35,068 bases of DNA from an uncultured Clostridia bacterium. GTDB lineage: Bacteria; Bacillota; Clostridia; Oscillospirales; Ruminococcaceae. This document shows, in pieces, positions 25,872 through 34,656 of the stretch. Below the pieces are notes generated by a model. It had not been told where the DNA came from. It did not search any database and was given only the letters and a program-made list of their open reading frames with translations. The position numbers and the translations under genes are program-made. Within the stretch, counting starts at the first letter, position 1. Every line of letters begins with the position of its first letter. The stretch spans positions 1 through 35,068 of the forward strand of contig CAMELR010000028.1 of assembly GCA_945923775.1 (NCBI GenBank). Reading direction: 5' to 3'.

Positions 25872-25877
25872 TATAAT
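25872..25877 (+). promoter_or_regulatory. -10-like box before the P-type ATPase gene
   Basis: TATAAT at 25872-25877 with only a T-rich, weak -35 region upstream. It predicts a start near 25884 and a 50-base leader to the ATG at 25937. Confidence 0.4.
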
Positions 25878-25936
25878 GTATAGGTATGGGAGAAATATCC
25901 CGCGCCTTAACAAAAAAATTAAAGGGACGTGTGCAG

Positions 25937-28393
25937 ATGGCGCAGTTTTTCAATTTCAAAGAAGATTATTTCGGGCTGACAGAACGTGACGTTCAGAAGA
26001 ACATCGACCTGTACGGCTATAATATATACACCAAAAAAGAACAGCCGCGGGAAAGATTCAACCCGGGCAAGGTGATTTTGTCGCCGTCGGTGCTGCTGAT
26101 GTTCATTGCCGGAGTGCTCAGCTTTTTCAGCAGTGGAATACTCACCGGTATAGTCATCATACTTATCGACATCGCATGGTGTGTGGCAAATATCCGTATC
26201 GGTCAGCGTTCGGACGAGCGGCTTGACGAGTTCCACGAATCAACGGTGATGAAGTACCGTGTGATACGCCAGGGAAAACTGGAGCTTGTCGAAAAGGAAT
26301 TCATCGTTCCGGAGGATCTGATTTTAGTTCAGGCGGGCGAGAGCGTTCCGGCGGACGCATTGATACAGGAATGCCGCGACCTGACCGTTGACGAAAGCGT
26401 GTTCACCGGTTCCAACAAGCCTGCGGCAAAGTACGCAGGCGGCATTTCGAAATCAGAACTCAAGCCTACTTTTGTCTACAGCGGAACAAAAATCTTGACG
26501 GGCGTTGCAGTCTGCAAGGTAAGCGCGACCGGCGTAGACACCAAGTATTACCATAAGGTAGGTGAACCGGTTCCGAAACATTGCTATTACACCACGATGG
26601 AGCGTATAATTCAGAAGCTGCTTCCGCTTTGTTCGGCAACAGCGGCTGTTCTGGCGCTCATCTCAATGGTCGCGTGGATACTTTACGGCAACGAGGTGTT
26701 CGAATCTGCAATGCGCGGTATCACACTGGGACTTTGCTTCCTTCCGGCGGGTATCGACACGATCATAAGGATCTACTACACAAAATGCGCTTCCGAAATG
26801 TCTGGGAAAAGCGCGATCGTAAAATCGCTGTCCGATATTGAAAAGCTGAATTCCATGTCGGTGCTCTGCGTTGAAAAGGAAGGCGCGATATCAAAGAGCC
26901 GTCTTGAGGTGCAGACCATCTACACTCCGAGCGAGGAGCTTCTGTACAAGGTAGCCGCTCTTGCATGCGATCCCGACACCACCGACGACGCAGAACGCGC
27001 TCTTATGGTTAAGGCGGCGTTCTATGACGAGCGAATTACCGACGTTTACAGTAAAAACAAGTTTATTGAGCGCATTCCTGACACCAACGAGTTCATGAGC
27101 GGCGCTCTGTGGGAAGTCGGCGGCTCCAGACTCTACTGTATTAAGGGCACTCCCGAGCAGATACTCCCGCTGTGCAAATTCCGCGGCGAGGAGCTGTTCG
27201 CAGCCCAAAAGATGAAGAAGGAGTACTATTCCCACGGCTGGCAGGTAATGGCGATTGCCTGCGCTGACGCGGAGGAACGCGACTGCGATGAAACGGCCGG
27301 ATTTGCATACACGTTTGTTGGATTTATTGCGTTCTCGTCACCGATAAGGGATTCCGTTCCGAATGCGGTCAAGACCTGCCAGCGCGCCGGAGTACGCGTT
27401 GTGATGTTCACCGAGGATAATGCGGAATCCGCAGCGGCTACCGGAAAGATGATCGGACTTTCAGGGAAGGTAGTCACTGGAAAGAGCATTTCTGAATCCG
27501 TAAAATACGGCACGGAGCTTCCGCTTGACGCTGACATCTATGCAAGGGTAACTCCCGAGCAGAAGCTGTATGTTATCGAGCAGATGAAAAAGAGCGGTCA
27601 GACCGTGGCAATGACCGGAACCAGACCAGAGGACGCCGAAGCAATGGAGCGTTCCGATATCGGCATAACGATTTTGGAAAACACCACCGGAAGCGCATAC
27701 GAAGCCGCCGATGTCATTATGCACGATGATAATTTCTCGGCGATTGCCGGTATGATCGCGTCGGCGCGGCAGGTACACCGTAATATAAAGCGGGCAAGCG
27801 CTGTCATGATTTCAGGGTACCTTGCACTGGTGCTGCTGAATATGCTCAATCTTTTCGGCGACGCTCAGCTAATGCTTAATCCCGCTATAATCGCGGTACT
27901 TACGATGTTCGTGCTCCCGGCGGCCGCGCTTGCCGACCTGAACAATCATGCGGATATGAAGGGCTTCATGCCGCCGTCTGAGTTCATCACGACCCGCAGG
28001 ATAAACTATCGGTTCATTCTGCTTGCAGTCATTGTGGGAGCGCTCTGCGGAGCGGTTTCGATTGCTTCGTACATGTTTATGTACAATGGCACGAATGTCG
28101 AGTTCGCCAGAAGCTGCGCTTTGCTTTCGTTCGGGTTCTGCACGTCCTTGTTTACTTTCATCAACCTGGCTCCGGGAAATCCCTTCGTTGGATTTGCCTC
28201 TGCCGGAAAACCGGCGGTTATCGGAGTTCTTGCGCCCGCTGTTACAGCGGTCCTGCTTGTGTTCATTCCGGGGGTAAATACGATTTTCGGTATGACCGGA
28301 ATCGACATTCTGGCAACGTTTATCTCAATTATGACGGGCGTTATTCCTGCGCTGGCCTACGTGGTCGTGCGTTCGATAGTCAAGTTTGATTAA
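25937..28393 (+). CDS. Catalytically degenerate P-type ATPase homologue (pseudo-pump)
   Basis: The 818-residue protein has the layout of a P2-type cation ATPase: N-terminal part, M1-M2, actuator, M3-M4, P and N domains, M5-M10. The key residues are changed. The phosphorylation motif DKTGTLT is EKEGAIS (E313 for Asp). The actuator TGES is TGSN (157-160). The M4 PEGL is PAGI (270-273). The hinge TGDGxNDAPAL is TGTRPEDAEAM (560-570; only D566 kept). DPPR is SSPIR, and MITGD is MFTED. Ion-site N, T and D residues of M6 are hydrophobic. KGTPE (403-407) of the N domain remains. I start at ATG 25937 after AAAGGGA; an ATG at 25886 would be nearly leaderless. The frame is intact, so it is not a decaying gene. 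Ion pumping is unlikely; a sensor or regulatory role is possible. Confidence 0.85.
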   Translation: MAQFFNFKEDYFGLTERDVQKNIDLYGYNIYTKKEQPRERFNPGKVILSPSVLLMFIAGVLSFFSSGILTGIVIILIDIAWCVANIRIGQRSDERLDEFHESTVMKYRVIRQGKLELVEKEFIVPEDLILVQAGESVPADALIQECRDLTVDESVFTGSNKPAAKYAGGISKSELKPTFVYSGTKILTGVAVCKVSATGVDTKYYHKVGEPVPKHCYYTTMERIIQKLLPLCSATAAVLALISMVAWILYGNEVFESAMRGITLGLCFLPAGIDTIIRIYYTKCASEMSGKSAIVKSLSDIEKLNSMSVLCVEKEGAISKSRLEVQTIYTPSEELLYKVAALACDPDTTDDAERALMVKAAFYDERITDVYSKNKFIERIPDTNEFMSGALWEVGGSRLYCIKGTPEQILPLCKFRGEELFAAQKMKKEYYSHGWQVMAIACADAEERDCDETAGFAYTFVGFIAFSSPIRDSVPNAVKTCQRAGVRVVMFTEDNAESAAATGKMIGLSGKVVTGKSISESVKYGTELPLDADIYARVTPEQKLYVIEQMKKSGQTVAMTGTRPEDAEAMERSDIGITILENTTGSAYEAADVIMHDDNFSAIAGMIASARQVHRNIKRASAVMISGYLALVLLNMLNLFGDAQLMLNPAIIAVLTMFVLPAAALADLNNHADMKGFMPPSEFITTRRINYRFILLAVIVGALCGAVSIASYMFMYNGTNVEFARSCALLSFGFCTSLFTFINLAPGNPFVGFASAGKPAVIGVLAPAVTAVLLVFIPGVNTIFGMTGIDILATFISIMTGVIPALAYVVVRSIVKFD

Positions 28394-28402
28394 GGAGTTT
28401 AT

Positions 28403-29275
28403 ATGAAAAAGGTTCTGGGATACCTGAAACTGATCCTTTGCGGAATGGTTTTCGGAGTTGCAAACGTTATCCCCGGCGTATCCGGCGGAACAATGCTGGT
28501 AGTCTTTGGTATCTACGACCAGCTTACAGAGGCTATTTCAGGCGTGAAAGCGATCATCAAAAATATTGTTTTCCTGATATTCTTCGGAGCAGGCGCTGGA
28601 GTCGGCATACTTGGATTTGCTTCGCTTATTAAGTATCTGTTCGACAACTTCGGCGTTCAGACCAACATGTATTTCATCGGTCTGATACTCGGCAGTGTTC
28701 CGATGATTTATCATATGGGAACCGCCGAAAAAAAGGTGAAGCCGCTTTGTATTCTTCCGCTTGTTCTGGCGATGGCCGTCGTTATCGGACTTACAATGCT
28801 CAACGGCTACATGGAAGCGAACGAACTTATTCCGGCCGCCGAGGCGGTCGAGGGATTCAGCGCGTTCATGACAGTTAAACTGCTGGTTTGCGCGTTCATC
28901 GCTGCGGTCGCGATGATAATTCCGGGACTGAGCGGCTCTTTTGTAATGATGCTTCTCGGAGTATACAATACGGTCATCAATGCGATACAGATAAAGGCGC
29001 TCAATTTTTACGTGATCATTCCGGTGGGAGTGGGCGTTCTGCTCGGAGTTATCCTGGGTGCGAAGCTCATCTCCACGCTTATAAAGAAGTACAAACTAAT
29101 GGTTTACAGCGTGATAATGGGTCTTGTTATCGGCTCCGTTTATGCGATTCTTCCTTCGGGATTCGGATTTAATCTCCAGACCGGATACGGATTTGTATGC
29201 CTGCTGTTTGGCGTACTTACTTCGATTCTCGTTGAGAAGCTCGGAAAGGCTTCCGAGACATCGCAGGCTGACTGA
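28403..29275 (+). CDS. popT: DUF368 family undecaprenyl-phosphate translocase (PopT)
   Basis: The 290-residue membrane protein belongs to DUF368: MKKVLGYLKLILCGMVFGVA leads into NVIPGVSGGTML, and the second half repeats the motif as IIPGLSGSFVMMLLGVYN. About eight hydrophobic segments are visible. DUF368 proteins (PopT) have been shown in other bacteria to return undecaprenyl phosphate across the membrane for reuse in wall synthesis; that it does so here is inferred. The start follows AAGGAG, 9 bases after the pseudo-ATPase gene, so the two are co-transcribed. uppS, which makes the precursor of the lipid it moves, is about 20 kb upstream. Confidence 0.87.
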   Translation: MKKVLGYLKLILCGMVFGVANVIPGVSGGTMLVVFGIYDQLTEAISGVKAIIKNIVFLIFFGAGAGVGILGFASLIKYLFDNFGVQTNMYFIGLILGSVPMIYHMGTAEKKVKPLCILPLVLAMAVVIGLTMLNGYMEANELIPAAEAVEGFSAFMTVKLLVCAFIAAVAMIIPGLSGSFVMMLLGVYNTVINAIQIKALNFYVIIPVGVGVLLGVILGAKLISTLIKKYKLMVYSVIMGLVIGSVYAILPSGFGFNLQTGYGFVCLLFGVLTSILVEKLGKASETSQAD

Positions 29276-29285
29276 ACATAATTAA

Positions 29286-29317
29286 GGCTGGGAACGCATA
29301 ATTCCCAGCCGTTTATT
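29286..29317. terminator. Bidirectional terminator between popT and sigG
   Basis: GGCTGGGAA (29286-29294) pairs with TTCCCAGCC (29302-29310), a 9-bp stem. GTTTATT follows on the plus strand and TTAATT on the minus strand, so it can end transcripts of the two converging genes. Confidence 0.85.
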
Positions 29318-30086
29318 ATATCCGGTTCTTGATTTTTTGCAGCGCGCCTTTTTCCAGCCGGCTGACCTGAGCCTGACTTATTCCTATCTCCTTAGCGACT
29401 TCCACCTGAGTTTTCCCGCGGAAGAATCGCAGGTCGAGAATGTGCTTCTCACGGTCGCCCAGTGCATGTATAGCTTCCTTGAGCGAAATTTCGTCGAGCC
29501 AGTTATCGTCATCGTTGTGGTCGCCGAGCTGATCGAGGACGTAGATAGTATCGCCGGATTCTGAGAACACAGGCTCGTAAAGCGAGATTGGCTCGCTGAC
29601 TGCTTCGAGAGCGATAACCACGTCGGAGCGTTCCGCGCCTATTTCCTTTGCGATCGCTTCGATTGTAGGCTCCCTGCCGTTTGCCGATGTGAGGCGTTCC
29701 CGCGCCTGCATAGCCCGGTAAGCGAGGTCCCTCATTGAGCGGCTGACGCGCACCGGCGAGTTGTCGCGAAGGTAGCGCCGGAGTTCGCCCTGTATCATCG
29801 GAACGGCATAGGTTGAGAACCTGACCGGCTGAGTGATGTCGAAGTTGTCTATTGCCTTGATAAGACCGATACACCCGACCTGAAACAGGTCGTCTGGACC
29901 TTCGCCGCGCCCGGCGAACCGCTGAATCACGCTCAGAACCAGCCTGAGATTTCCGTTGATAAGCTCCTCCCGGGCCTGCATGTCGCCCTGCTTTACTTTT
30001 TTAAGCAGCTCCATCTTCTCGCTTTCGCGGAGCACCTTGAGCTGCGAGGTATTTACGCCGCTGATTTCGACCTTGTTGTAATACAA
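29316..30086 (-). CDS. sigG: Sporulation sigma factor SigG (late forespore)
   Basis: SigG drives the late gene set in the forespore after engulfment. The 256-residue protein aligns with Bacillus SigG throughout: NKVEISGVNTSQL, ARE-LINGNLRLVLSVIQRF, DDLFQVGCIGLIKAIDNFD, RRYLRDNSPVRVSRSMRD, and the region 4 helix-turn-helix TQVEVAKEIGISQAQVSRLE. I choose the UUG at 30086, because GGGAG (30099-30095) lies 8 bases upstream and the N-terminus then matches Bacillus (MxxNKVEI-GV). The GTG at 30095 would abut the Shine-Dalgarno. An inverted repeat covers this ribosome-binding site. It is the third gene after spoIIGA and sigE; no good sigma-F promoter was seen. Confidence 0.95.
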   Translation of the reverse strand: MYYNKVEISGVNTSQLKVLRESEKMELLKKVKQGDMQAREELINGNLRLVLSVIQRFAGRGEGPDDLFQVGCIGLIKAIDNFDITQPVRFSTYAVPMIQGELRRYLRDNSPVRVSRSMRDLAYRAMQARERLTSANGREPTIEAIAKEIGAERSDVVIALEAVSEPISLYEPVFSESGDTIYVLDQLGDHNDDDNWLDEISLKEAIHALGDREKHILDLRFFRGKTQVEVAKEIGISQAQVSRLEKGALQKIKNRI

Positions 30087-30088
30087 AT

Positions 30089-30142
30089 AAACCACTCCCG
30101 ACCTGCTTGATTTTGTACAAGTAGTATTGTCAGGAAGTGGTT
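30089..30142 (-). promoter_or_regulatory. Inverted repeat over the sigG ribosome-binding site
   Basis: In the minus-strand mRNA, AAACCACT (30142-30135) pairs with AGTGGTTT (30096-30089), which overlaps the last bases of the Shine-Dalgarno and lies just before the UUG start. In a spoIIG read-through transcript it should reduce sigG translation. Confidence 0.55.
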
Positions 30143-30168
30143 TTTCTATTCTGTGAAATTTTCCCTGT

Positions 30169-30894
30169 TTAGTTGCAGACTCGTTCGAGTTCCTCGCGAA
30201 GCTGCTTTATAATGCGCTTTTCCAGCCTTGAAATATAGCTCTGGGAAATCCCGATTTCGTCGGCGACCTCCTTTTGCGTTTTCTCTCTGCCCCCATTCAG
30301 CCCGAACCGCATTTCCATGATTTGGCGCTCCCGGGGAGTCAGATGGTTTACAGCGTCGTGGAGCAGCTTCTTTTCGGTTTCGTCCTCGATTCGGGCGTTT
30401 ACGCAGTCGCTGTCCGTGCCGAGAACGTCAGAAAGCAGCAGCTCGTTGCCGTCCCAGTCAACGTTCAGCGGCTCGTCTATTGAGATCTCGCAGCGGCGCT
30501 GGCTGGTCTTTCTGAGGTACATCAATATCTCATTTTCAATGCAGCGCGAAGCATAGGTCGCTAGCTTTATATTCCGGTTCACGCTGAATGTGTTTACCGC
30601 TTTAATAAGTCCGATGGTTCCGATCGAAACAAGGTCGTCCAGACCTACGCCGGTGTTCTCGAACTTCTTCGCGATGTAGACCACCAGCCGCAGGTTGTGA
30701 ACGATTAGAGTTTCCCGGGCAGCCGCGAAGTCTGTCTCAAGCAGCTTGAACGCCTGTTCTTCCTCCTCCCGGGTGAGGGGCGGGGGAAGCGACTCGGAGC
30801 CGTTTATGTAATACACGCCGGTATCGCCGCCGGAAGCGTACTTTATAAACGCTTCAAGTCCTTCGTCCAGCAGTTTCTTCAAAAAATCAAGCAT
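30169..30894 (-). CDS. sigE: Sporulation sigma factor pro-SigE (early mother cell)
   Basis: SigE directs early mother-cell transcription. The 241-residue protein starts with a short hydrophobic/amphipathic pro-sequence ([20 protein letters not shown]) that holds it inactive at the membrane until SpoIIGA cuts near [14 protein letters not shown]. After that it matches Bacillus Sig[65 protein letters not shown] and [20 protein letters not shown]. The start follows AGGAGG. An open frame reaches back to 30963, but the ribosome-binding site and family length fix the ATG at 30894. spoIIGA ends 16 bases upstream. Confidence 0.97.
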   Translation of the reverse strand: MLDFLKKLLDEGLEAFIKYASGGDTGVYYINGSESLPPPLTREEEEQAFKLLETDFAAARETLIVHNLRLVVYIAKKFENTGVGLDDLVSIGTIGLIKAVNTFSVNRNIKLATYASRCIENEILMYLRKTSQRRCEISIDEPLNVDWDGNELLLSDVLGTDSDCVNARIEDETEKKLLHDAVNHLTPRERQIMEMRFGLNGGREKTQKEVADEIGISQSYISRLEKRIIKQLREELERVCN

Positions 30895-30910
30895 GATAAT
30901 TCCTCCTGTT

Positions 30911-31732
30911 TTATATAATGATGTTGGGATCAAATATGCAGTCTGCTCCGGAGAGGGGCTCACGAGTTACCCCCACGAGGGCGTCAGCAGGTTTTTCGTT
31001 GATAAGCACTTCGGCAGAAAACACCGGTATCACGCCTTCTGAAGTTATCGTGCGGCAGGGAGCCAGCCGAAGCCCCTCCAGCCCCTCTGAACAGCCGTTA
31101 AGGTAGTTCGTGACCTGCGGGGGAGATATTTCAGCCACTTTGCCTATTGACGTTATCACGACAGGTTTTCCGGTGAAGCTGTCTCGCATTGAATTTCCAG
31201 TGTCCGCAAGTCCGTCCAGAGTGATTTCTGTAATGCCGCTTCGGATTTTAACGACAGCGTGGCTCTGCGGTTTTCTTCTGTCGATGATAATTCTGAATAC
31301 GCGGAATCCGCCATACAGTGCGGCTGTAAACAGTGCTGCGGCAATGATCGGGATATCAAAGTACGTGGTACAATTGCGCATGAACATGCCCGCCGGAGCT
31401 GCAATGTTCCACAGAGCTATCATTGCTCCGCCGAAGATGAAGCTCACGACCAGGAATGACAGCGTGCTGATAAGAAAGTCGATTTTGTTCTGTCTGCCAA
31501 ACGCTGCGAAAGTTATGCCGACCCCGAGCGCTATTTTGATCAGCACGCATAGAGCCGGGTTCAAATCCGGAACCAGAATCAGCAGCGAACCGACCGCTCC
31601 CACGGCCGAAGCAATGATAACCCGCCGCGGAGAAACATTGCGTCGCAGCATGAGCGAGGTACCGCGAACCAGAAAGTAGTTTATGTAGAGATTCACTACT
31701 AAAAGGACGTCAATATATATAACCAAAGCCAT
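30911..31732 (-). CDS. spoIIGA: Pro-SigE processing aspartic protease SpoIIGA
   Basis: A membrane-embedded aspartic protease, activated by the forespore signal SpoIIR, that removes the pro-sequence of SigE. The N-terminal half has about five membrane helices ([20 protein letters not shown] first) and the C-terminal half is a soluble protease domain with the active-site D177 in [11 protein letters not shown] prefer the ATG at 31732: its MALVIYIDV matches MKIYLDV of Bacillus, and the predicted transcript start (near 31752) leaves a GTG at 31747 almost without leader. The ribosome-binding site is weak with either choice. Sequence conservation outside the motif is low, which is normal for this family. 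Confidence 0.93.
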   Translation of the reverse strand: MALVIYIDVLLVVNLYINYFLVRGTSLMLRRNVSPRRVIIASAVGAVGSLLILVPDLNPALCVLIKIALGVGITFAAFGRQNKIDFLISTLSFLVVSFIFGGAMIALWNIAAPAGMFMRNCTTYFDIPIIAAALFTAALYGGFRVFRIIIDRRKPQSHAVVKIRSGITEITLDGLADTGNSMRDSFTGKPVVITSIGKVAEISPPQVTNYLNGCSEGLEGLRLAPCRTITSEGVIPVFSAEVLINEKPADALVGVTREPLSGADCIFDPNIII

Positions 31733-31758
31733 CACCAACTTGTACACTTTCTTTTACT

Positions 31759-31791
31759 ATTATATATTCATTCGGCTGAGAAATATGTCAT
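31759..31791 (-). promoter_or_regulatory. Long-spacer spoIIG promoter with Spo0A-box-like sites
   Basis: On the minus strand, ATGACA (31791-31786) and TATAAT (31764-31759) are 21 bases apart. The spoIIG promoter of B. subtilis is known for a similarly long spacer, activated by phosphorylated Spo0A. Sequences close to the Spo0A box (TGNCGAA) lie here: AGCCGAA in the spacer and TGCCGCA at 31800-31794, each with one mismatch. Confidence 0.6.
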
Positions 31792-31824
31792 AATGCGGCA
31801 GTATTTTCTGAGCAGAATTGCCGC

Positions 31825-31866
31825 GTAAAATAAAAAAAGGGCGTGCAGCAATGAAAGCTGCACGCC
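31825..31866 (-). terminator. Intrinsic terminator after prfC
   Basis: On the minus strand, GGCGTGCAGC (31866-31857) pairs with GCTGCACGCC (31849-31840), a 10-bp stem followed by CTTTTTTTATTTT. Confidence 0.92.
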
Positions 31867-31881
31867 GCGTGTATTGAAATG

Positions 31882-33486
31882 TCAGTCTCTGTTGAATTCC
31901 GCAAGCTCAAGGCCGGGATTCTTGTCGAGCGCCCACTTGATGTTCCACTCGCTTGTGAATATCAGCAGGTAATTGCCCTTGACGTCCTGAATAAGCTTGG
32001 TATCGGAGGTGAGCACCAGCTTCTGAAGCTCGTCAAGACCGCCTTCAAGGTGCTTCTGGCTGGTTATCCAGCGGATATGCTCGTACGGAAGACCCTCGCG
32101 GATTATGTCAACGTTGTACTCGTTCTTGAGACGGTACTCAAGAACTTCAAATTGCAGGACGCCGACAACGCCTACGATTACTTCCTCAAAGCCGCTCTGC
32201 GGTTCGGAGAATATCTGGATAGCGCCTTCCTGGGCTATCTGTGTGGTGCCCTTTATGAACTGCTTGCGCTTGAGTGTGTCCTTCTGGCGGATACGCGCAA
32301 AGTGTTCCGGAGCGAATGTCGGGATACCTTCGAATTTAACCTTTTTCTTAGGCGAGCACACGGTGTCTCCGATTGAGAAAACTCCCGGGTCAAACACGCC
32401 CATGATATCTCCGGCGTATGCTTCGGAAATTACCTCGCGTTCGCTTGCCATCATCTGCTGAGGCTGAGAGAGCCGCATTGTTCTGCCGTTCTGAACGTGC
32501 AGTACTTCCATATCCTTGTCGAACTTGCCGCTGCATATACGCATGAACGCGATACGGTCGCGGTGAGCCTTGTTCATGTTAGCCTGGATTTTGAATATGA
32601 ACGCGGAGAACTCCGGGTCGAACGGGTCAACTATTCCATCGGGGGTGCTGCGGGGCAGCGGGGAAGTAGTCATTTTGAGGAAGTGCTCAAGGAACGGCTC
32701 AACGCCGAAATTTGTCAGCGCAGAACCGAAGAACACCGGTGAAAGCTTGCCCTTGCTGACAAGATCCATGTTGAACTCCTCGCTTGCGCCGTCAAGCAGT
32801 TCGACGTCCTCGGACAGCTTTTCGTAGTTGTGCTCGCCGATGAGGTCGGCAAGTGAAGCGTCCGAAAGGTCGGCTTCTGTTGCGGCTACCTCGCGAGTAC
32901 CGTTGTTTGCCTCGAACGAGATTATGCGGCGCTTTTCGCGCTCGTAAACGCCCTTGAACTCCTTGCCGGAACCGATGGGCCAGTTTACCGGATAGGTCTT
33001 TATGCCGAGTTCAGTCTCGATCTCATCGAGCAGGTCGAAGGGATCCCGGGCTTCGCGGTCCATTTTGTTGATGAAGGTGAAGATCGGAATATTGCGCATT
33101 ACGCAGACCTTGAACAGCTTACGGGTCTGGTTCTCAACGCCCTTTGCCGCGTCGATTACCATTACTGCGCTGTCCGCCGCCATCAGGGTACGGTAGGTAT
33201 CCTCGGAGAAGTCCTGGTGTCCGGGGGTGTCGAGGATATTTATGCAGTAACCGTCGTAGTTGAACTGCATTACAGATGAGGTTACTGAGATACCTCTCTG
33301 CTTTTCAATTTCCATCCAGTCGGAAACCGCGTGCCGGGTGTTCTTTTTGCCCTTAACTGCGCCTGCGAGGGAGATCGCGCCTCCGTAAAGCAGGAACTTT
33401 TCAGTGAGCGTCGTTTTACCCGCGTCCGGGTGAGAGATAATCGCAAATGTGCGGCGTCTTTCAATCTCGTGTCTTAAATCAGCCAT
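31882..33486 (-). CDS. prfC: Peptide chain release factor 3
   Basis: A GTPase that removes RF1 and RF2 from the ribosome after peptide release. The 534-residue protein has the G1 loop ISHPDAGKTTLTEK (about 17-30), the switch I region with RGISVTSS, G3 DTPGHQDFSEDTY, and G4 NKMDREARDP; KLATYA-like elements are absent and the RF3-specific WMEIEKQRGISV is present, separating it from EF-G. The C-terminal domain continues to LELAEFNRD. The start follows AGGAAG. It lies 23 bases after the flippase-like gene and probably shares its promoter. Confidence 0.96.
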   Translation of the reverse strand: MADLRHEIERRRTFAIISHPDAGKTTLTEKFLLYGGAISLAGAVKGKKNTRHAVSDWMEIEKQRGISVTSSVMQFNYDGYCINILDTPGHQDFSEDTYRTLMAADSAVMVIDAAKGVENQTRKLFKVCVMRNIPIFTFINKMDREARDPFDLLDEIETELGIKTYPVNWPIGSGKEFKGVYEREKRRIISFEANNGTREVAATEADLSDASLADLIGEHNYEKLSEDVELLDGASEEFNMDLVSKGKLSPVFFGSALTNFGVEPFLEHFLKMTTSPLPRSTPDGIVDPFDPEFSAFIFKIQANMNKAHRDRIAFMRICSGKFDKDMEVLHVQNGRTMRLSQPQQMMASEREVISEAYAGDIMGVFDPGVFSIGDTVCSPKKKVKFEGIPTFAPEHFARIRQKDTLKRKQFIKGTTQIAQEGAIQIFSEPQSGFEEVIVGVVGVLQFEVLEYRLKNEYNVDIIREGLPYEHIRWITSQKHLEGGLDELQKLVLTSDTKLIQDVKGNYLLIFTSEWNIKWALDKNPGLELAEFNRD

Positions 33487-33509
33487 GTGTCTACTTCCTT
33501 TATTCTTAA

Positions 33510-34610
33510 TTATTTTGTTTCAGGGTCGTTTGCCGTTTGCTGCTCCATATCGTAGAGCATTTTTTCTGTTTCGCCGTCTTTGGGTTCCTCAATACCCTTG
33601 CTTTTCATTGTGAGAGTGAAGAAAAGTCCGACGATGATCGGTAGGTAGAACGTCATGATACGCCAGAGCATCATGGCGGTGTTGACGTACTGCTCGCCGA
33701 ATATGTCCTTAAAGAATCCGTGGTAGCCCAGCTCAGCGCCTCCCATAGCTCCGGGCAGCGGAATGAAGGAGGATATCATCAGAACATACGCCTGGTAGCT
33801 GATGATTTGAAGAAGGCTGGTTCCCTCGAGACCGAATCCACGGTAAAGTACATAGGAAATACTTAAAAAGAGTGTGAGCTGAATAAACGTGAAAAATACG
33901 GATTTAAGCAGCAGTGGAATGTTCTTTTTCAGGTATTTGAAATTGTTGTAGAACTTATTGACCTCACGGGTGAAATACACGCGCCACTTGATCGGGTGCT
34001 TAACAATATGCATTTTGGTGAGTATGGATATGAGCCAGTTTGCGAATTTAAGCGTACCTTTGCGGAATAATGCAATTGATATCAGCGCAATGATTACCGC
34101 CGTGTTGATTACAAATCCGATAAGCACGAAAGGCATAAGACCTTTTTGCTGGAGATCATCGCCAAAATGGTTGTATCCGACAGCGAGGGTAAAAATCGAA
34201 TACCCGGTAAGTACGAACTGATAGACGATAAACCTGCTGAGCAGAGCGGTAATTCCACAACCGAGCGGCACTCCGAATTTCACAAGGTAATACGCCTGCA
34301 TTGGCTGTCCTCCGGTAGAGGAGGGAGTAATACAGTTGAAATACTGCCCGATGATAGTAGTCAGCCAGCTGTTCCAGAATTTCATTTTAGGGTGCATTGA
34401 CTTTAGCATAACGTGAATCGTTGATGCTTCACTGAGCCAGTATCCAACCATGAAAACAACGCAGAGAACGAGCGCTCCCTTGTTTATTCTTGACAGTGCA
34501 GCCACGACATTATCAATGCTGTCTACGAATACAAGATAAACTATCATTATAATGAAAGCGACAGCACATATAATCAAATTCGCTTTCTTGCCCATCTTCT
34601 TTTTCTTCAT
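33510..34610 (-). CDS. Flippase-like membrane protein (LPG synthase TM domain, YbhN type)
   Basis: The 366-residue protein has about eight membrane helices and the conserved motif NCITPSSTGGQPMQAYYLVK, seen in the PF03706 family (the membrane part of MprF and YbhN/UPF0104 proteins), plus SSFIPLPGAMGGAELG in the second half. It lacks the cytosolic lysyl-transferase domain of MprF, so it should not make lysyl-phosphatidylglycerol; moving a lipid or lipid-linked sugar across the membrane is the usual inference. The C-terminal 35 residues are polar and acidic. The start follows GAGG with 9 bases spacing. The gene is first in an operon with prfC. Confidence 0.87.
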   Translation of the reverse strand: MKKKKMGKKANLIICAVAFIIMIVYLVFVDSIDNVVAALSRINKGALVLCVVFMVGYWLSEASTIHVMLKSMHPKMKFWNSWLTTIIGQYFNCITPSSTGGQPMQAYYLVKFGVPLGCGITALLSRFIVYQFVLTGYSIFTLAVGYNHFGDDLQQKGLMPFVLIGFVINTAVIIALISIALFRKGTLKFANWLISILTKMHIVKHPIKWRVYFTREVNKFYNNFKYLKKNIPLLLKSVFFTFIQLTLFLSISYVLYRGFGLEGTSLLQIISYQAYVLMISSFIPLPGAMGGAELGYHGFFKDIFGEQYVNTAMMLWRIMTFYLPIIVGLFFTLTMKSKGIEEPKDGETEKMLYDMEQQTANDPETK

Positions 34611-34656
34611 TTATTAATACCTCAAATTTGGTTCCTCTGAAAAGTCCACAAAGATT

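Noticed and set aside
25886-25936. Upstream ATG for the pseudo-ATPase gene
   Set aside because: It would be almost leaderless and has no ribosome-binding site. The ATG at 25937 has AAAGGGA at good distance.
30125-30180. A sigma-F promoter for sigG (GGGAAAATTT as -10)
   Set aside because: One -10 position deviates and no GYATA-like -35 is found at 15 bases distance; the evidence is too weak to annotate.
30895-30963. N-terminal extension of SigE
   Set aside because: It overlaps the end of spoIIGA and lies before the AGGAGG at 30902-30907; the pro-sequence begins at 30894.
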